Shown piece after piece: positions 1-8,276 of a DNA stretch of 61,147 bases. The notes under the pieces were generated by a model. It did no database searches, was not told where the DNA came from, and worked only from the letters and a program-made list of their open reading frames with translations. This stretch comes from IDS-8 sp964424805 (GTDB lineage: Bacteria; Pseudomonadota; Gammaproteobacteria; Steroidobacterales; Woeseiaceae), in the NCBI GenBank assembly GCA_964424805.1, contig CAYRKH010000013.1, positions 1 through 61,147 on the forward strand. Direction: 5' to 3'. Position 1 is the stretch's first letter. Every line of letters starts with the position of its first letter. A program made the translations under genes and the position numbers.

Positions 1-98
1 GTGGGAGCGCGCATTGCGCGCGATCGGCAGGGGGTGACGATCGCGCCGGGCGGTTGTCGTTTTGCCTCCGGGGCATCGCGCGCGGTGCGCGCTCCTAC
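1..98. repeat. REP-type inverted repeat, copy 1
   Basis: Two inverted arms of about 27 bp. The left arm begins GTGGGAGCGCGC (1-27) and the right arm ends GCGCGCTCCTAC (72-98). Each arm is itself a small hairpin (GCGCGC around AT or GT). Related pairs lie at 34816-34884 and 41229-41299, with a half copy at 61106-61147. The architecture (GTNGGAGC followed by a G/C hairpin) matches bacterial REP elements mobilised by RAYT transposases. The open frame of the following gene extends through this repeat, but the repeat is not likely to be coding. Confidence 0.85.
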
Positions 99-123
99 CG
101 GGTGGGCGGGGTATTATGGGCGC

Positions 124-1314
124 ATGGCAGCAGGGCCCGGCCAGCAATCGCAGGCAGCAGAACTCGTACGGGAAGCGGAGCGCGCGCTTCAGCGGCGCGA
201 TCACGCGGCGGCATTCGAGGCGCTGCGGCGGGCGGAGGCGATCGCGCCGAACGACGTCTCCGTGCACCTGTTCAGGTCGCTCGCCTACCGGACCACGGGC
301 GATCTCGTCGCGGCGCAGCGTGCCGTCGAGAAGGCGCTTACCCTCGACCCCTACAATTTCCTGGCGCGGCTCTCCCGGGGATGGCTGCTCGACCAGCAGG
401 GGCAGGAGGCGCGGGCTACCGCGCAGTACGAGCAGGCACTGGCAATAGCGCCGCCTGCGGAGCAACTGCCGGCAAACCTCGCCACGCCGGTCGCCCGCGC
501 GCGCGAACTGGTGGCAAAGAAGAACTCGAGAATGAAGGCGCACCTCGTCCGACGTCTTGCCGACGTGCGCGCCCGCTACGCCGACGCCTCGCTGGAGCGC
601 TTCGACGAGAGCATCGACATCCTGTCGGGCCAGGCGAAAGCCTACGTCCAGCAGCCCCTGATGCTGCATTACCCCTGGTTGCCCGCCGTGCCGTTTTTCC
701 CGCGCGAGCTGTTCCCGTGGCTGCCGGAGCTCGAAGCGGCGACAGCGGTGATCCGTCAGGAACTCGAAGCCGTGCTGGAGGAATCAGGAACCGAGCCCTT
801 CTCACCGTACGTCGCGTATCCGCCGGGAGCACCCCTGAACCAGTGGGAAGAGCTCAACCGCTCGCGACGCTGGAGCACCTTTTTCCTCTGGCGCGACGGC
901 AAACGGCAGGAGGAAGCCTGCGAGCGCTGCCCGCGTACCGCCGAGGTGCTGGATAGCCTGCCGATGGCGCGCCAGAGCGGCTACGCGCCGACCGCAATGT
1001 TCTCCGTGCTGGACGCGCGCACCACGATTCCGCCGCATACCGGCTCCATCAACACGCGCTCCATCGTGCACCTGCCGCTGGTCCTGCCCGGGACGTGCAC
1101 GTTCCGCGTCGGCAACGTCACCCGCGAATGGCGCATGAACGAAGCCTGGGTGTTCGACGACACGATCGAGCACGAAGCCCGCAACGACAGCGACGAGATC
1201 AGGGTGATCCTCATCTTCGACGTGTGGAATCCGTACCTTTCGGAGGCAGAACGCGAGCTGGTCACCGCCATGCTGGCGGCAAGGGCGGAGTTCCTCGCCG
1301 CCCAGAGTTCCTGA
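124..1314 (+). CDS. TPR protein with aspartyl/asparaginyl beta-hydroxylase domain
   Basis: 396 aa, cytoplasmic (no signal peptide or membrane segment). Residues about 5-120 form TPR-like helices; the C-terminal half is an Asp/Asn/Pro hydroxylase domain (PF05118 type), a 2-oxoglutarate Fe(II) oxygenase. Iron ligands appear to be H305 (in IPPHTGSINTR) and H350 (in FDDTIEHEARN); the following RVILIFDVW holds the likely 2OG-binding Arg. ATG 124 is chosen because the frame upstream only translates the REP repeat. It is the first of three homologues in the window (also 12743-13930 and 13941-15200). Its stop lies 12 bp from that of the convergent TPR-sulfotransferase. The substrate is unknown; modification of a protein or peptide is inferred from the family. 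Confidence 0.9.
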   Translation: MAAGPGQQSQAAELVREAERALQRRDHAAAFEALRRAEAIAPNDVSVHLFRSLAYRTTGDLVAAQRAVEKALTLDPYNFLARLSRGWLLDQQGQEARATAQYEQALAIAPPAEQLPANLATPVARARELVAKKNSRMKAHLVRRLADVRARYADASLERFDESIDILSGQAKAYVQQPLMLHYPWLPAVPFFPRELFPWLPELEAATAVIRQELEAVLEESGTEPFSPYVAYPPGAPLNQWEELNRSRRWSTFFLWRDGKRQEEACERCPRTAEVLDSLPMARQSGYAPTAMFSVLDARTTIPPHTGSINTRSIVHLPLVLPGTCTFRVGNVTREWRMNEAWVFDDTIEHEARNDSDEIRVILIFDVWNPYLSEAERELVTAMLAARAEFLAAQSS

Positions 1315-1326
1315 GAACGGCCGCCG

Positions 1327-2976
1327 TTACTCCAGCAACGCCCGGACGTCTCCCAGGAAGCGCTCGTAGTTTCGCCAGCGCCCGCTCGAACGCGTATGCA
1401 TCGCCTCGCGCACCTGCCAGACGCTGGCGGTTTTCACCGCTGCGTCGGCGTTGCGGAAATCCAGGCAGCGAGCGTCCCACTCCAGGCCCAGGAATTTTAG
1501 CAGCGCGCGCAGGATCCGCTCGGGATCCCGCACCAGCTCGTCGTATTCCACGGTAAAGATGTTCTCGCCGAAGCAGTCCTGCCAGTGCTGCATGAGGCGT
1601 TCGTGCTGCCGGTAGTAATGTGCGGTGTGCTCGAGGCTCGTGGCATAGGAAAGCCCGTTGCCGAGCTGCTGGAACCAGATGGAAAGGCAGTTATCGATCG
1701 ATGCGCGCCGGGTGTACACGATCCTCGCGGACGGAAACATCGCCTTGACCACGCCCAGGTACAGGAAGTTGTCCGGCCGCTTATCCGTGACGTTTTCGCT
1801 CCCGGGAAACAGGCTTTGCAGGTGCGACACGTAGCTGTCGGCGAGAGGCCGCAGCGTATCAGCGGTAGCGGCGGCGGCGCGTTCGGGATACGGGCTCAGG
1901 TGCCGCCCGACCAGCCAGGTGAGGTGATCGAGCTCGCCGCCGGCCGTGATCGCCGGGTGCCCGGCAAGCATCTGCTCCAAAAGCGTCGAGCCCGAGCGAA
2001 ACATGCCGCAGATGAAGATCGGCGCTTCGGATGCATCGGTGCTGCAGCTGCGAACCCAGTCACGATCGAAGGTATCGACCAGGCGATCGAAGGCGGCACG
2101 GGTCGCCGCGGGGTCGTATGCAGGACTGCGGCGGCGGCCGAGCTCGTTTGCCCGGCCGTACGCGGCAAAGGCTTCGTCGTACTTCCCGAGATCGTCCAGC
2201 GCCTTGCCCAGGGCAAAGTACAGCTCCTCGCGCGCTTCCGTGTCGTCTCCGGCGGCCTCGAGCGCCCGTCTCACTGAATCCAGCAGAGGATCGTCCTCGC
2301 TCGTCACCCGATCCGCGTGCACGAGCCGCGCCAGCGCCCCCGAGTAGCCCGGGTCGATCTCGAGGATCTGCCGGTAAAGCTCGATCGCCTTGCCCTTGTC
2401 ACCCCGCTCTTCGTGGAGCCCGCCGCGATTGAAAAGGGCCGGGACGTAGCCCGGGTTGGCCTCGAGCGCGCGATCGTACATCTCCGCCGCTTTGTCGGCC
2501 TGCCGCCGCTCCGAATACAGCACGCCCATGTTCGACCAGGCCTCCTCCACCCGATCGAGGCCCAGCCGCACGGCTTCGCCGTAGGCATCCAGGGCCTCGT
2601 CATAGCGCCTGGCCTTCTTGTACAGGAGCGCAACGTTGTAGTGCGCGGCGGCCATTTCGGGCTGCCGCCGCAGCAATCTCTCGTACTGGCCGATCGCCGC
2701 TTCCGTTTGCCCCGCGCGGTCGAGCATGTTCGCCAGCAGCCCGTAGTAGTACAGCTGGTCCGGCACCTCTTCCGTCAGCGCCGCCAGCGTTGCAATCGCG
2801 TCGTCGCGGCGCCGCCACTCGATGTACAGCTCGACCAGCGCGCGCAGCACGGCTTCGCGGTGCTCGCCGCGCGTTGCCAGTTCCTGGTAGGCGTGCTCGG
2901 CTTCCTGCAGGCTGCCGCGGGCATGCAGCGATCGAGCGCGATCGAAGGCCGCTGAAAACTCAGGTGGATCTTGCAT
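1327..2976 (-). CDS. TPR-containing sulfotransferase
   Basis: 549 aa. The N-terminal ~290 residues are TPR repeats (for example the NPGYVPALFNRGGLHEERG unit); the C-terminal ~230 are a PAPS-dependent sulfotransferase (Sulfotransfer_3 type). The 5'-phosphosulfate loop is seen as FICGMFRSGSTLLEQ near residues 320-335, and SARIVYTRRASIDNCLS matches the 3'-phosphate-binding segment. The family would transfer sulfate from PAPS to a hydroxyl acceptor; the domain resembles tyrosylprotein sulfotransferases, so a protein acceptor is possible but not shown. It lies 27 bp downstream of the TPR-2OG oxygenase gene in the same direction, so the two are probably cotranscribed. A second TPR-sulfotransferase lies at 8277-10286. 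Confidence 0.9.
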   Translation of the reverse strand: MQDPPEFSAAFDRARSLHARGSLQEAEHAYQELATRGEHREAVLRALVELYIEWRRRDDAIATLAALTEEVPDQLYYYGLLANMLDRAGQTEAAIGQYERLLRRQPEMAAAHYNVALLYKKARRYDEALDAYGEAVRLGLDRVEEAWSNMGVLYSERRQADKAAEMYDRALEANPGYVPALFNRGGLHEERGDKGKAIELYRQILEIDPGYSGALARLVHADRVTSEDDPLLDSVRRALEAAGDDTEAREELYFALGKALDDLGKYDEAFAAYGRANELGRRRSPAYDPAATRAAFDRLVDTFDRDWVRSCSTDASEAPIFICGMFRSGSTLLEQMLAGHPAITAGGELDHLTWLVGRHLSPYPERAAAATADTLRPLADSYVSHLQSLFPGSENVTDKRPDNFLYLGVVKAMFPSARIVYTRRASIDNCLSIWFQQLGNGLSYATSLEHTAHYYRQHERLMQHWQDCFGENIFTVEYDELVRDPERILRALLKFLGLEWDARCLDFRNADAAVKTASVWQVREAMHTRSSGRWRNYERFLGDVRALLE

Positions 2977-3003
2977 CGCTCATCCCCGTTACCGCGGCGT
3001 GCC

Positions 3004-4842
3004 TCAGTTCCGCGGCACGACGTCGAAAGCCACCGTCGTCCGGGCCCGCTCGGCCTCGAACGGCTCGGTGCCGTGCCACATGTACGACGGGAACAGCACC
3101 AGCCTCCCGACGGCAGGCCGGATGTGCCGGCGTGCCTTGCCCTGCTCGCCCAGGTCGATGTCCGGCTCGCCGAACTTGAGCTCGCCGCCGGCGGCGTCGC
3201 TGCCTTCGATCTCGGGTGGAATGTCCACGTAGTACGCCGAGCTTATCCAGCCGAGCGGATGCGTGTGCATTGTGTGATAGCCTGCGCGCCGCAGGCGGAC
3301 CGACCACGATGCCGAGAAGTCGAAGCCCTTGCCGCGCCGGGACAGCAGCGGGTGCGCAGGGTCCGGCGGCAGGCGGCCGATGTAGTCGGCGATGCATTCC
3401 CGCAGGCTGGCGACGAGCGCCCCGATCTCGGGCTCCCGGCGCACGAACAGGTCACCGCCCGTTTGCGTGCCGCCGCGCAGCGTCTGCTCCGGCGGATGAC
3501 GTTTGCCGAAGTGCAGCTTGCCCAGCACGTCGTTGAGGCGCGCGTTGAACTCGGCGGCGCCCGCGAACCCGGGCGGCACCGGCACGTCGTAGACGCGAAC
3601 CAGGTTTTCGTAGTCGTTCAGGATCGCGTCCCGCTCGTCGCCGAGCAGTCGCCAGCAAAGCCCGAGATAGGCGAGCGCGCGCTGGTTGTGCGGCATCTGC
3701 GCCGCACCCGCTTTCGCCTGCAGGAGCGCCTCGTCGGGCCGTTTGCACGCGAGCAGGGCGCGTGCATAGCTGATGCGCTGGTCGGGCACCGAGTCCGGCA
3801 TGTTGACCGTGGCCGCGTGCAGCTTCAGCGCCTCGTCCCAGCGGCCCTGGTTTTCAAGCGTGTAGGCGAGCAGGCTCACGAGCGCGCTCGCGCGGCGGTT
3901 CGGCCCGAGCGCCTCGAGCAGCGCGCGCTCGGCGTCAGAAAAGCGCTCCTGCTGGTTGAGCGCGACCGCGTAAGCCAACTGCAGATCCAGCGCGCCGGGA
4001 TGCCCCGCGAGCGCGGCCCGGTAGGACTCGAGGTATTCCTCCAGGCGCTCCTGCTGCCAGAGCAGCGAGTTCAGGTTGCGGTGGCTCGTCACGTCCAGCG
4101 GGTTGCGCTCGATGGCCGCGCGATACGCCTCGATCGCTCCCTCCATATCCTGCAGGTCCGCCAGCGCGTTGGCGCGGTTGTGATGGAGCTCGGCGCGGTC
4201 GAGCCCCAGCCGCCTGGCCGCCGCGTAGTGCTCGAGGGCCGCCTCGGGCCGGGTTTGCATGCGCAGGCAGACGCCCAGGTTGTGGTGCGCCTCGGCGTAG
4301 TCGGGGCGCCGCGCAAGCGCCTCGTTGTAGCACTCGACGGCCTCGGCGAAGCGCTCCTGCCGCTTGTGGAGGTTGCCCAGCGACAGCCAGGCCGCGGCAT
4401 CGTCCGGCTCGAGCTCCAGGCACCGCCGGAAAGCGGCTTCGGCTTCCGCGAACTGCCGGGCATCCAGCCGCGCGAGACCGAGGTTGCGCCAGGCATCCAG
4501 GTAGCGGGGCTGCAGGCGTACCGCCCGGGAATAGCTCTCGATGGCCTCGGCAACCTGCCCGCTGCGCGAGAACGCGTTGCCGAGATTGTTGGCGACCTCC
4601 GGCTGCTCGGGAAACAGCTCCAGGGACGCCTGCATGTACTCGATAGCGGCGCCGTACTCGCCGCGCTGGGAGTGCAGCACGCCGAGAAGCTGCAGGGCCG
4701 CAGGGTTGGACGGGTCGTCGTCCAGGAACTGCCGGTAGCGCGCCATCGCCGCGTCCAGGCTGCCCTGCTGGTGCAGCAGCACGGCCTCACGCAGTGCCGG
4801 GGCGAGCCGGGAGCGGGTGTCAGCGCTGGAATGTTCGACCAT
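3004..4842 (-). CDS. TPR protein with C-terminal 2OG-Fe(II) oxygenase domain
   Basis: 612 aa from the ATG at 4842 (MVEHSSAD); an in-frame ATG at 4866 is possible. About ten consecutive TPR units fill residues ~15-420. The C-terminal ~110 residues form a putative 2OG-Fe(II) oxygenase of the PF13759 type: HTMHTHPLGW near 522-530 gives the HxH-like ligand pair, MWHGTEPF near 590 the distal His, and ARTTVAFDVVP the 2OG-binding Arg. This is a different oxygenase family from the AspH-type proteins here. It lies downstream of a TonB receptor with a strong terminator between them, and just upstream of a TPR-sulfotransferase. It probably hydroxylates a protein or peptide bound by the TPR superhelix (inference). 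Confidence 0.88.
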   Translation of the reverse strand: MVEHSSADTRSRLAPALREAVLLHQQGSLDAAMARYRQFLDDDPSNPAALQLLGVLHSQRGEYGAAIEYMQASLELFPEQPEVANNLGNAFSRSGQVAEAIESYSRAVRLQPRYLDAWRNLGLARLDARQFAEAEAAFRRCLELEPDDAAAWLSLGNLHKRQERFAEAVECYNEALARRPDYAEAHHNLGVCLRMQTRPEAALEHYAAARRLGLDRAELHHNRANALADLQDMEGAIEAYRAAIERNPLDVTSHRNLNSLLWQQERLEEYLESYRAALAGHPGALDLQLAYAVALNQQERFSDAERALLEALGPNRRASALVSLLAYTLENQGRWDEALKLHAATVNMPDSVPDQRISYARALLACKRPDEALLQAKAGAAQMPHNQRALAYLGLCWRLLGDERDAILNDYENLVRVYDVPVPPGFAGAAEFNARLNDVLGKLHFGKRHPPEQTLRGGTQTGGDLFVRREPEIGALVASLRECIADYIGRLPPDPAHPLLSRRGKGFDFSASWSVRLRRAGYHTMHTHPLGWISSAYYVDIPPEIEGSDAAGGELKFGEPDIDLGEQGKARRHIRPAVGRLVLFPSYMWHGTEPFEAERARTTVAFDVVPRN

Positions 4843-4914
4843 GGTGCAGACGTTCGGCGAGAGCACGGGGGATTATAACGTCGGTCGCCGCGTGCGCCCG
4901 AAAACAAGGGGCCA

Positions 4915-4946
4915 CAAAGAAAACGGCGGGCACGAGGCCCGCCGTT
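4915..4946 (-). terminator. Rho-independent terminator of the first TonB receptor
   Basis: Perfect 10-bp stem: AACGGCGGGC (4922-4931) pairs with GCCCGCCGTT (4937-4946) around a 5-nt loop. On the minus strand it is followed by TTTTCTTT. It lies 22 bp after the receptor stop codon. A very similar terminator follows the second receptor (15252-15279). Confidence 0.9.
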
Positions 4947-4967
4947 CCTTACTGCTGGTGCGCTCGA

Positions 4968-7900
4968 TCAGAAGCGCTGGGTCAGGCCGACGAACCAGTA
5001 GCGCCCCAGGGCATCCCAGGTGCTCGGAATCGTGTTGCCGTTCCCGAAGGTCGACACCGTGCCGAACGCGCCGCTGATCGGCGGATCGTTGTCCGTCAGG
5101 TTGGTCACGCCGAGGTTGATCGACGTTTCTTCCCCTCCGAACCACTGCGCGCGGTAGTTGGCGGTCAGGTCGAAGTAGTGCCGGGGCGTGGCGATGTAGC
5201 CGTCCGGATTGTCGAACATCTTCACCTCGCCCACGTAGCGCCACCCGCCGATGAAGCTCCAGGTAGCCCACGGCGACTGCCACACGGTATTGAACGTGTG
5301 CTTCCACTCCGGACGCGGTCGCCCGCAGCTCCCGCCCCAGAACCCGGCGCACTCGAACGTCTCGGCGCCCGGAATCGGCTCTTCCTGGAACTTGTCGAGC
5401 CAGGTGCCCCGGAGGTTGAAGTCGAAGCTGCCGAGGTTCGTGGTATCGAGCGCGTAGTTCGCCACCACGTCGACGCCGGAAACTTCGAAGGCGCCGATGT
5501 TGACGTCCGTGGACACCACCGCATTCTCGGCCAGCCAGAGGTTGCCGTTGCTCGGATCGCGGTCGATGAGGTCGCACAGCAGCGGGTCGCCGGTAGTGGC
5601 GCAGCGCCGGATGATCAGCTCCGGGCTCACCGAGGAGATGGCATCCTCGATCTCGATGCTCCAGTAGTCGATGGAGAGCGTCAGGCCCGGCAGGAATCCG
5701 CTGGGCGTCAGCACCGCACCGACCGTGATCGAGTCCGACTTCTCCGGATTGAGGTCCGGGTTGCCGCCGAACACCGCGTTGTACTGGCCGGCCGGGTTGT
5801 CCGGCACGGCACCGTACCGGCCCGCGGAGACGCCCGTGTTGGCGCACTGCTCCTGCGTGTACTCGGGATCGCTGCCGGCGCAGGGATCGGTGCCGCTCCA
5901 CAGCCCCACGTTCTGCGGCGCGAACAGCTCGCGGATGTTCGCCGCGCGCACCGCGCGGGAGAAGCCGCCGCGGAACTTCACGCCTTCCATCGGCACCCAG
6001 GAGCCGCCGATGTTGTAGGTATCGGCATCGACGCCGGTGCTGTAGTCGGAGTAACGGTAGCGGAGGTCCAGCGACAGCGCCTGTGCCCACGCCTTGTCCT
6101 GCGCGAGCGGGATGCTGAACTCGGTGAAGACCTCGGTAACGTCCTGCGCGCCGGATACGGCCGCGGTCGGGCCGCCCTGGCCGGCGCCGTCGCCCGCCTG
6201 GAAGTTCTGGTCCGGGTTGTAGTCGAAGGTTTCGTCGCGGTACTCCATGCCGAGTACCATCGCGATACCGTCGCGGGCCCACGGCAGCACCACGCCGGCA
6301 TCGGTCAGGTCGCCGCGGACGAAGCCGACGATCTGGTCCTGGCCGAGCTCGCCCTTCGAGAACAGCGGCTGGATCAGGTAGTCGAGCGCTGCCTGCGTCA
6401 CACCGCCTTCCTGGAACACGTTGTAGGGAACGCAGTTCGGGTCGACGCCGTTCAGCACGGAGGCGCAGACGGGTTCGCCGGTGTCCGGATGCGCCACCAC
6501 GTCCAACGCCCTCTGTACCCGGCGGGTCGAGAAGTCGTTCTGGTAGGTCTCGCTGTAGATCAGGCGCGCGAAGTTCGCCGAAACGTCCCAGCTCCAGCTG
6601 TCGTTGATGTCGCCGCGCAGGCCACCGAGGAAGCGGTACGACGTGTGGCGCAGGTCGTCGATGCGGTTGCCGCCCTCCACGTTGCGCCGGCCGATGTACA
6701 GCGGGCAGCTTTCGAGCGTGCCGTTGATGCAGTTCTGGACGCCTGCGGCGAGCGCGGCCTCGTCGGCCGCCGTGTCGGGATTGTCGCCCCGGTCGCCGGT
6801 TTCCTTATCGATCACCGGCGGGAGCACGCGGTCGTTCTCGCAGATTTCCGCAAACTGCTGGGCGGAAAGGAGGGGATGCTCACTGCCCGGGATGGCGTCG
6901 CCGTTGGCATCAAACTGCATGCAGTTGATGGTGCCGGTCACGAAGAACGCACCCGAGGGGGCGATCTGCGCCAGGCTGCGATCGTCCATGAACATGATCT
7001 CGGCGTAGCCGGTCACCTTGTCGCTGATGTCGTAGTGCGCGAACGCGCCGGCCGTGTAGCGCTCGTCCGGGCGCTGGAAGTGGTTCAGCGGGCCGTAGTT
7101 GTACAGCGGTACCCCCTCTACGAACTGGTCGCCCTGGGGCGTCAGGAGGAAATACGGACCGTCGAGGACGGCGTCGCTGTCCGGATCCAGCCCGACCAGC
7201 GGACCGGCAGCCCCGAAGTCGGTGAACAGGCCCTCGGCGCTCGTCGCCGAGCCGCCGCAGAACTGGCCGCCGTCGGTGTCGAGTGCGCACGCGCTGAAGG
7301 AGTAGGCATCCTGCGTGATCGCCTCGATGTCGCGATAGCCCATGTAGGCGGTCACGTTGCCGCGCCCGTCCGCGGTGTTGGTACCGACGGTCAGCGTGAT
7401 GTTGGTGGTACCGCCCTCATTGCCGAAGGAACTCGGTGCCTGCGCAAATCCGGCATCCGCAATCGCCCGCTCGACGATCGGGTTGTCGTTCTTGTGCTGG
7501 TAGGCCGAGTACTGGTAGTCGAGCTGGAAGCCTTCGAAGTTGTCCTTCATGATGAAGTTGACAACGCCGGAGACCGCGTCCGAGCCGTAGGTCGACGAGG
7601 CGCCGCCCGTCAGGATCTCGACGCGCTCGACCAGCGCACCCGGAATCTGGTTGACGTCGGGCGCCAGGGCGAACGGGTCGCCGAAGCCCATGCGATGGCC
7701 GTTGACCAGCACCAGGGTGCGGTCGGAGCCCAGGCCGCGCAGGTCGAGGGTTGCGGTGCCGGTGGCGCCGTTGGCCTCGTTCGCGGTAAGCGCGGGGGTG
7801 ATCTGCGGCAGGTCGTTGATCAGGTCCTCGACCCGCGTAATGCCCTTGTAGCTGAATTCCTCCGCCGTAACCTGGGTAACCGGGCTCGAGATGACCAGGT

Positions 7901-8066
7901 TGGGATCCGTCGCGATGCGCGAACCGGTTACGGTGATTTCCTCGAGCGCGTCCGGCGGCCCCTGCTGGGCCTGGGCAAGCCCTGGGATGCTTGCTGCCGT
8001 GGCGGCGACGGCGACGCTGTAGAGCGCGCGGTTCACGGCCAGCGAGAGTGGTTTTCTTCGTATCAT
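4968..8066 (-). CDS. TonB-dependent outer-membrane receptor
   Basis: 1032 aa from ATG 8066, which follows GGGAGAGGCAAC; the in-frame ATG at 8084 lies within that ribosome-binding region. A signal peptide (charged MIRRK start, cleavage near AQA at 31-33) precedes a TonB box (EEITVTG, residues ~42-48), then a plug domain (RVEDLINDLPQ, LDLRGLGSDRTLVLVNGHR, GGASSTYGSDAVSGVVNF) and a long beta-barrel ending in the aromatic residue F. Several putative surface loops carry cysteine pairs (near CALDTDGGQFC, CINGTLESC, CATTGDPLLC). It would import a large substrate using TonB energy; the substrate is not evident. The length fits the large receptor family often seen beside SapC and AspH-type hydroxylases. 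Strong terminator downstream. Confidence 0.95.
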   Translation of the reverse strand: MIRRKPLSLAVNRALYSVAVAATAASIPGLAQAQQGPPDALEEITVTGSRIATDPNLVISSPVTQVTAEEFSYKGITRVEDLINDLPQITPALTANEANGATGTATLDLRGLGSDRTLVLVNGHRMGFGDPFALAPDVNQIPGALVERVEILTGGASSTYGSDAVSGVVNFIMKDNFEGFQLDYQYSAYQHKNDNPIVERAIADAGFAQAPSSFGNEGGTTNITLTVGTNTADGRGNVTAYMGYRDIEAITQDAYSFSACALDTDGGQFCGGSATSAEGLFTDFGAAGPLVGLDPDSDAVLDGPYFLLTPQGDQFVEGVPLYNYGPLNHFQRPDERYTAGAFAHYDISDKVTGYAEIMFMDDRSLAQIAPSGAFFVTGTINCMQFDANGDAIPGSEHPLLSAQQFAEICENDRVLPPVIDKETGDRGDNPDTAADEAALAAGVQNCINGTLESCPLYIGRRNVEGGNRIDDLRHTSYRFLGGLRGDINDSWSWDVSANFARLIYSETYQNDFSTRRVQRALDVVAHPDTGEPVCASVLNGVDPNCVPYNVFQEGGVTQAALDYLIQPLFSKGELGQDQIVGFVRGDLTDAGVVLPWARDGIAMVLGMEYRDETFDYNPDQNFQAGDGAGQGGPTAAVSGAQDVTEVFTEFSIPLAQDKAWAQALSLDLRYRYSDYSTGVDADTYNIGGSWVPMEGVKFRGGFSRAVRAANIRELFAPQNVGLWSGTDPCAGSDPEYTQEQCANTGVSAGRYGAVPDNPAGQYNAVFGGNPDLNPEKSDSITVGAVLTPSGFLPGLTLSIDYWSIEIEDAISSVSPELIIRRCATTGDPLLCDLIDRDPSNGNLWLAENAVVSTDVNIGAFEVSGVDVVANYALDTTNLGSFDFNLRGTWLDKFQEEPIPGAETFECAGFWGGSCGRPRPEWKHTFNTVWQSPWATWSFIGGWRYVGEVKMFDNPDGYIATPRHYFDLTANYRAQWFGGEETSINLGVTNLTDNDPPISGAFGTVSTFGNGNTIPSTWDALGRYWFVGLTQRF

Positions 8067-8276
8067 GTTGCCTCTCCCATACAAAAAAACAGCCGCCGGT
8101 CACCGTCCGACTGGAATACAACAGATCGTTGCATTTTGGAAACACGGCCTTGCAGGCGGCCACACGGGCGGCACCTTATGCCATCTTGGTATGAGTTGCA
8201 AACCGCGGGCCTGTGCGTTGCGCATGCGCAACATCTCGGCAGGCCGTTTTCGGGCTGAGGCAGGGGCGCAACAGCC

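Noticed and set aside
2971..4878. A 635-aa plus-strand frame
   Set aside because: Antisense to the TPR-2OG oxygenase, whose TPR and iron motifs are clear on the minus strand.
4794..8258. A 1154-aa open frame on the plus strand
   Set aside because: It is antisense to the first TonB receptor, is rich in Arg, Val and Gly as expected of GC-rich shadow frames, and shows no domain.
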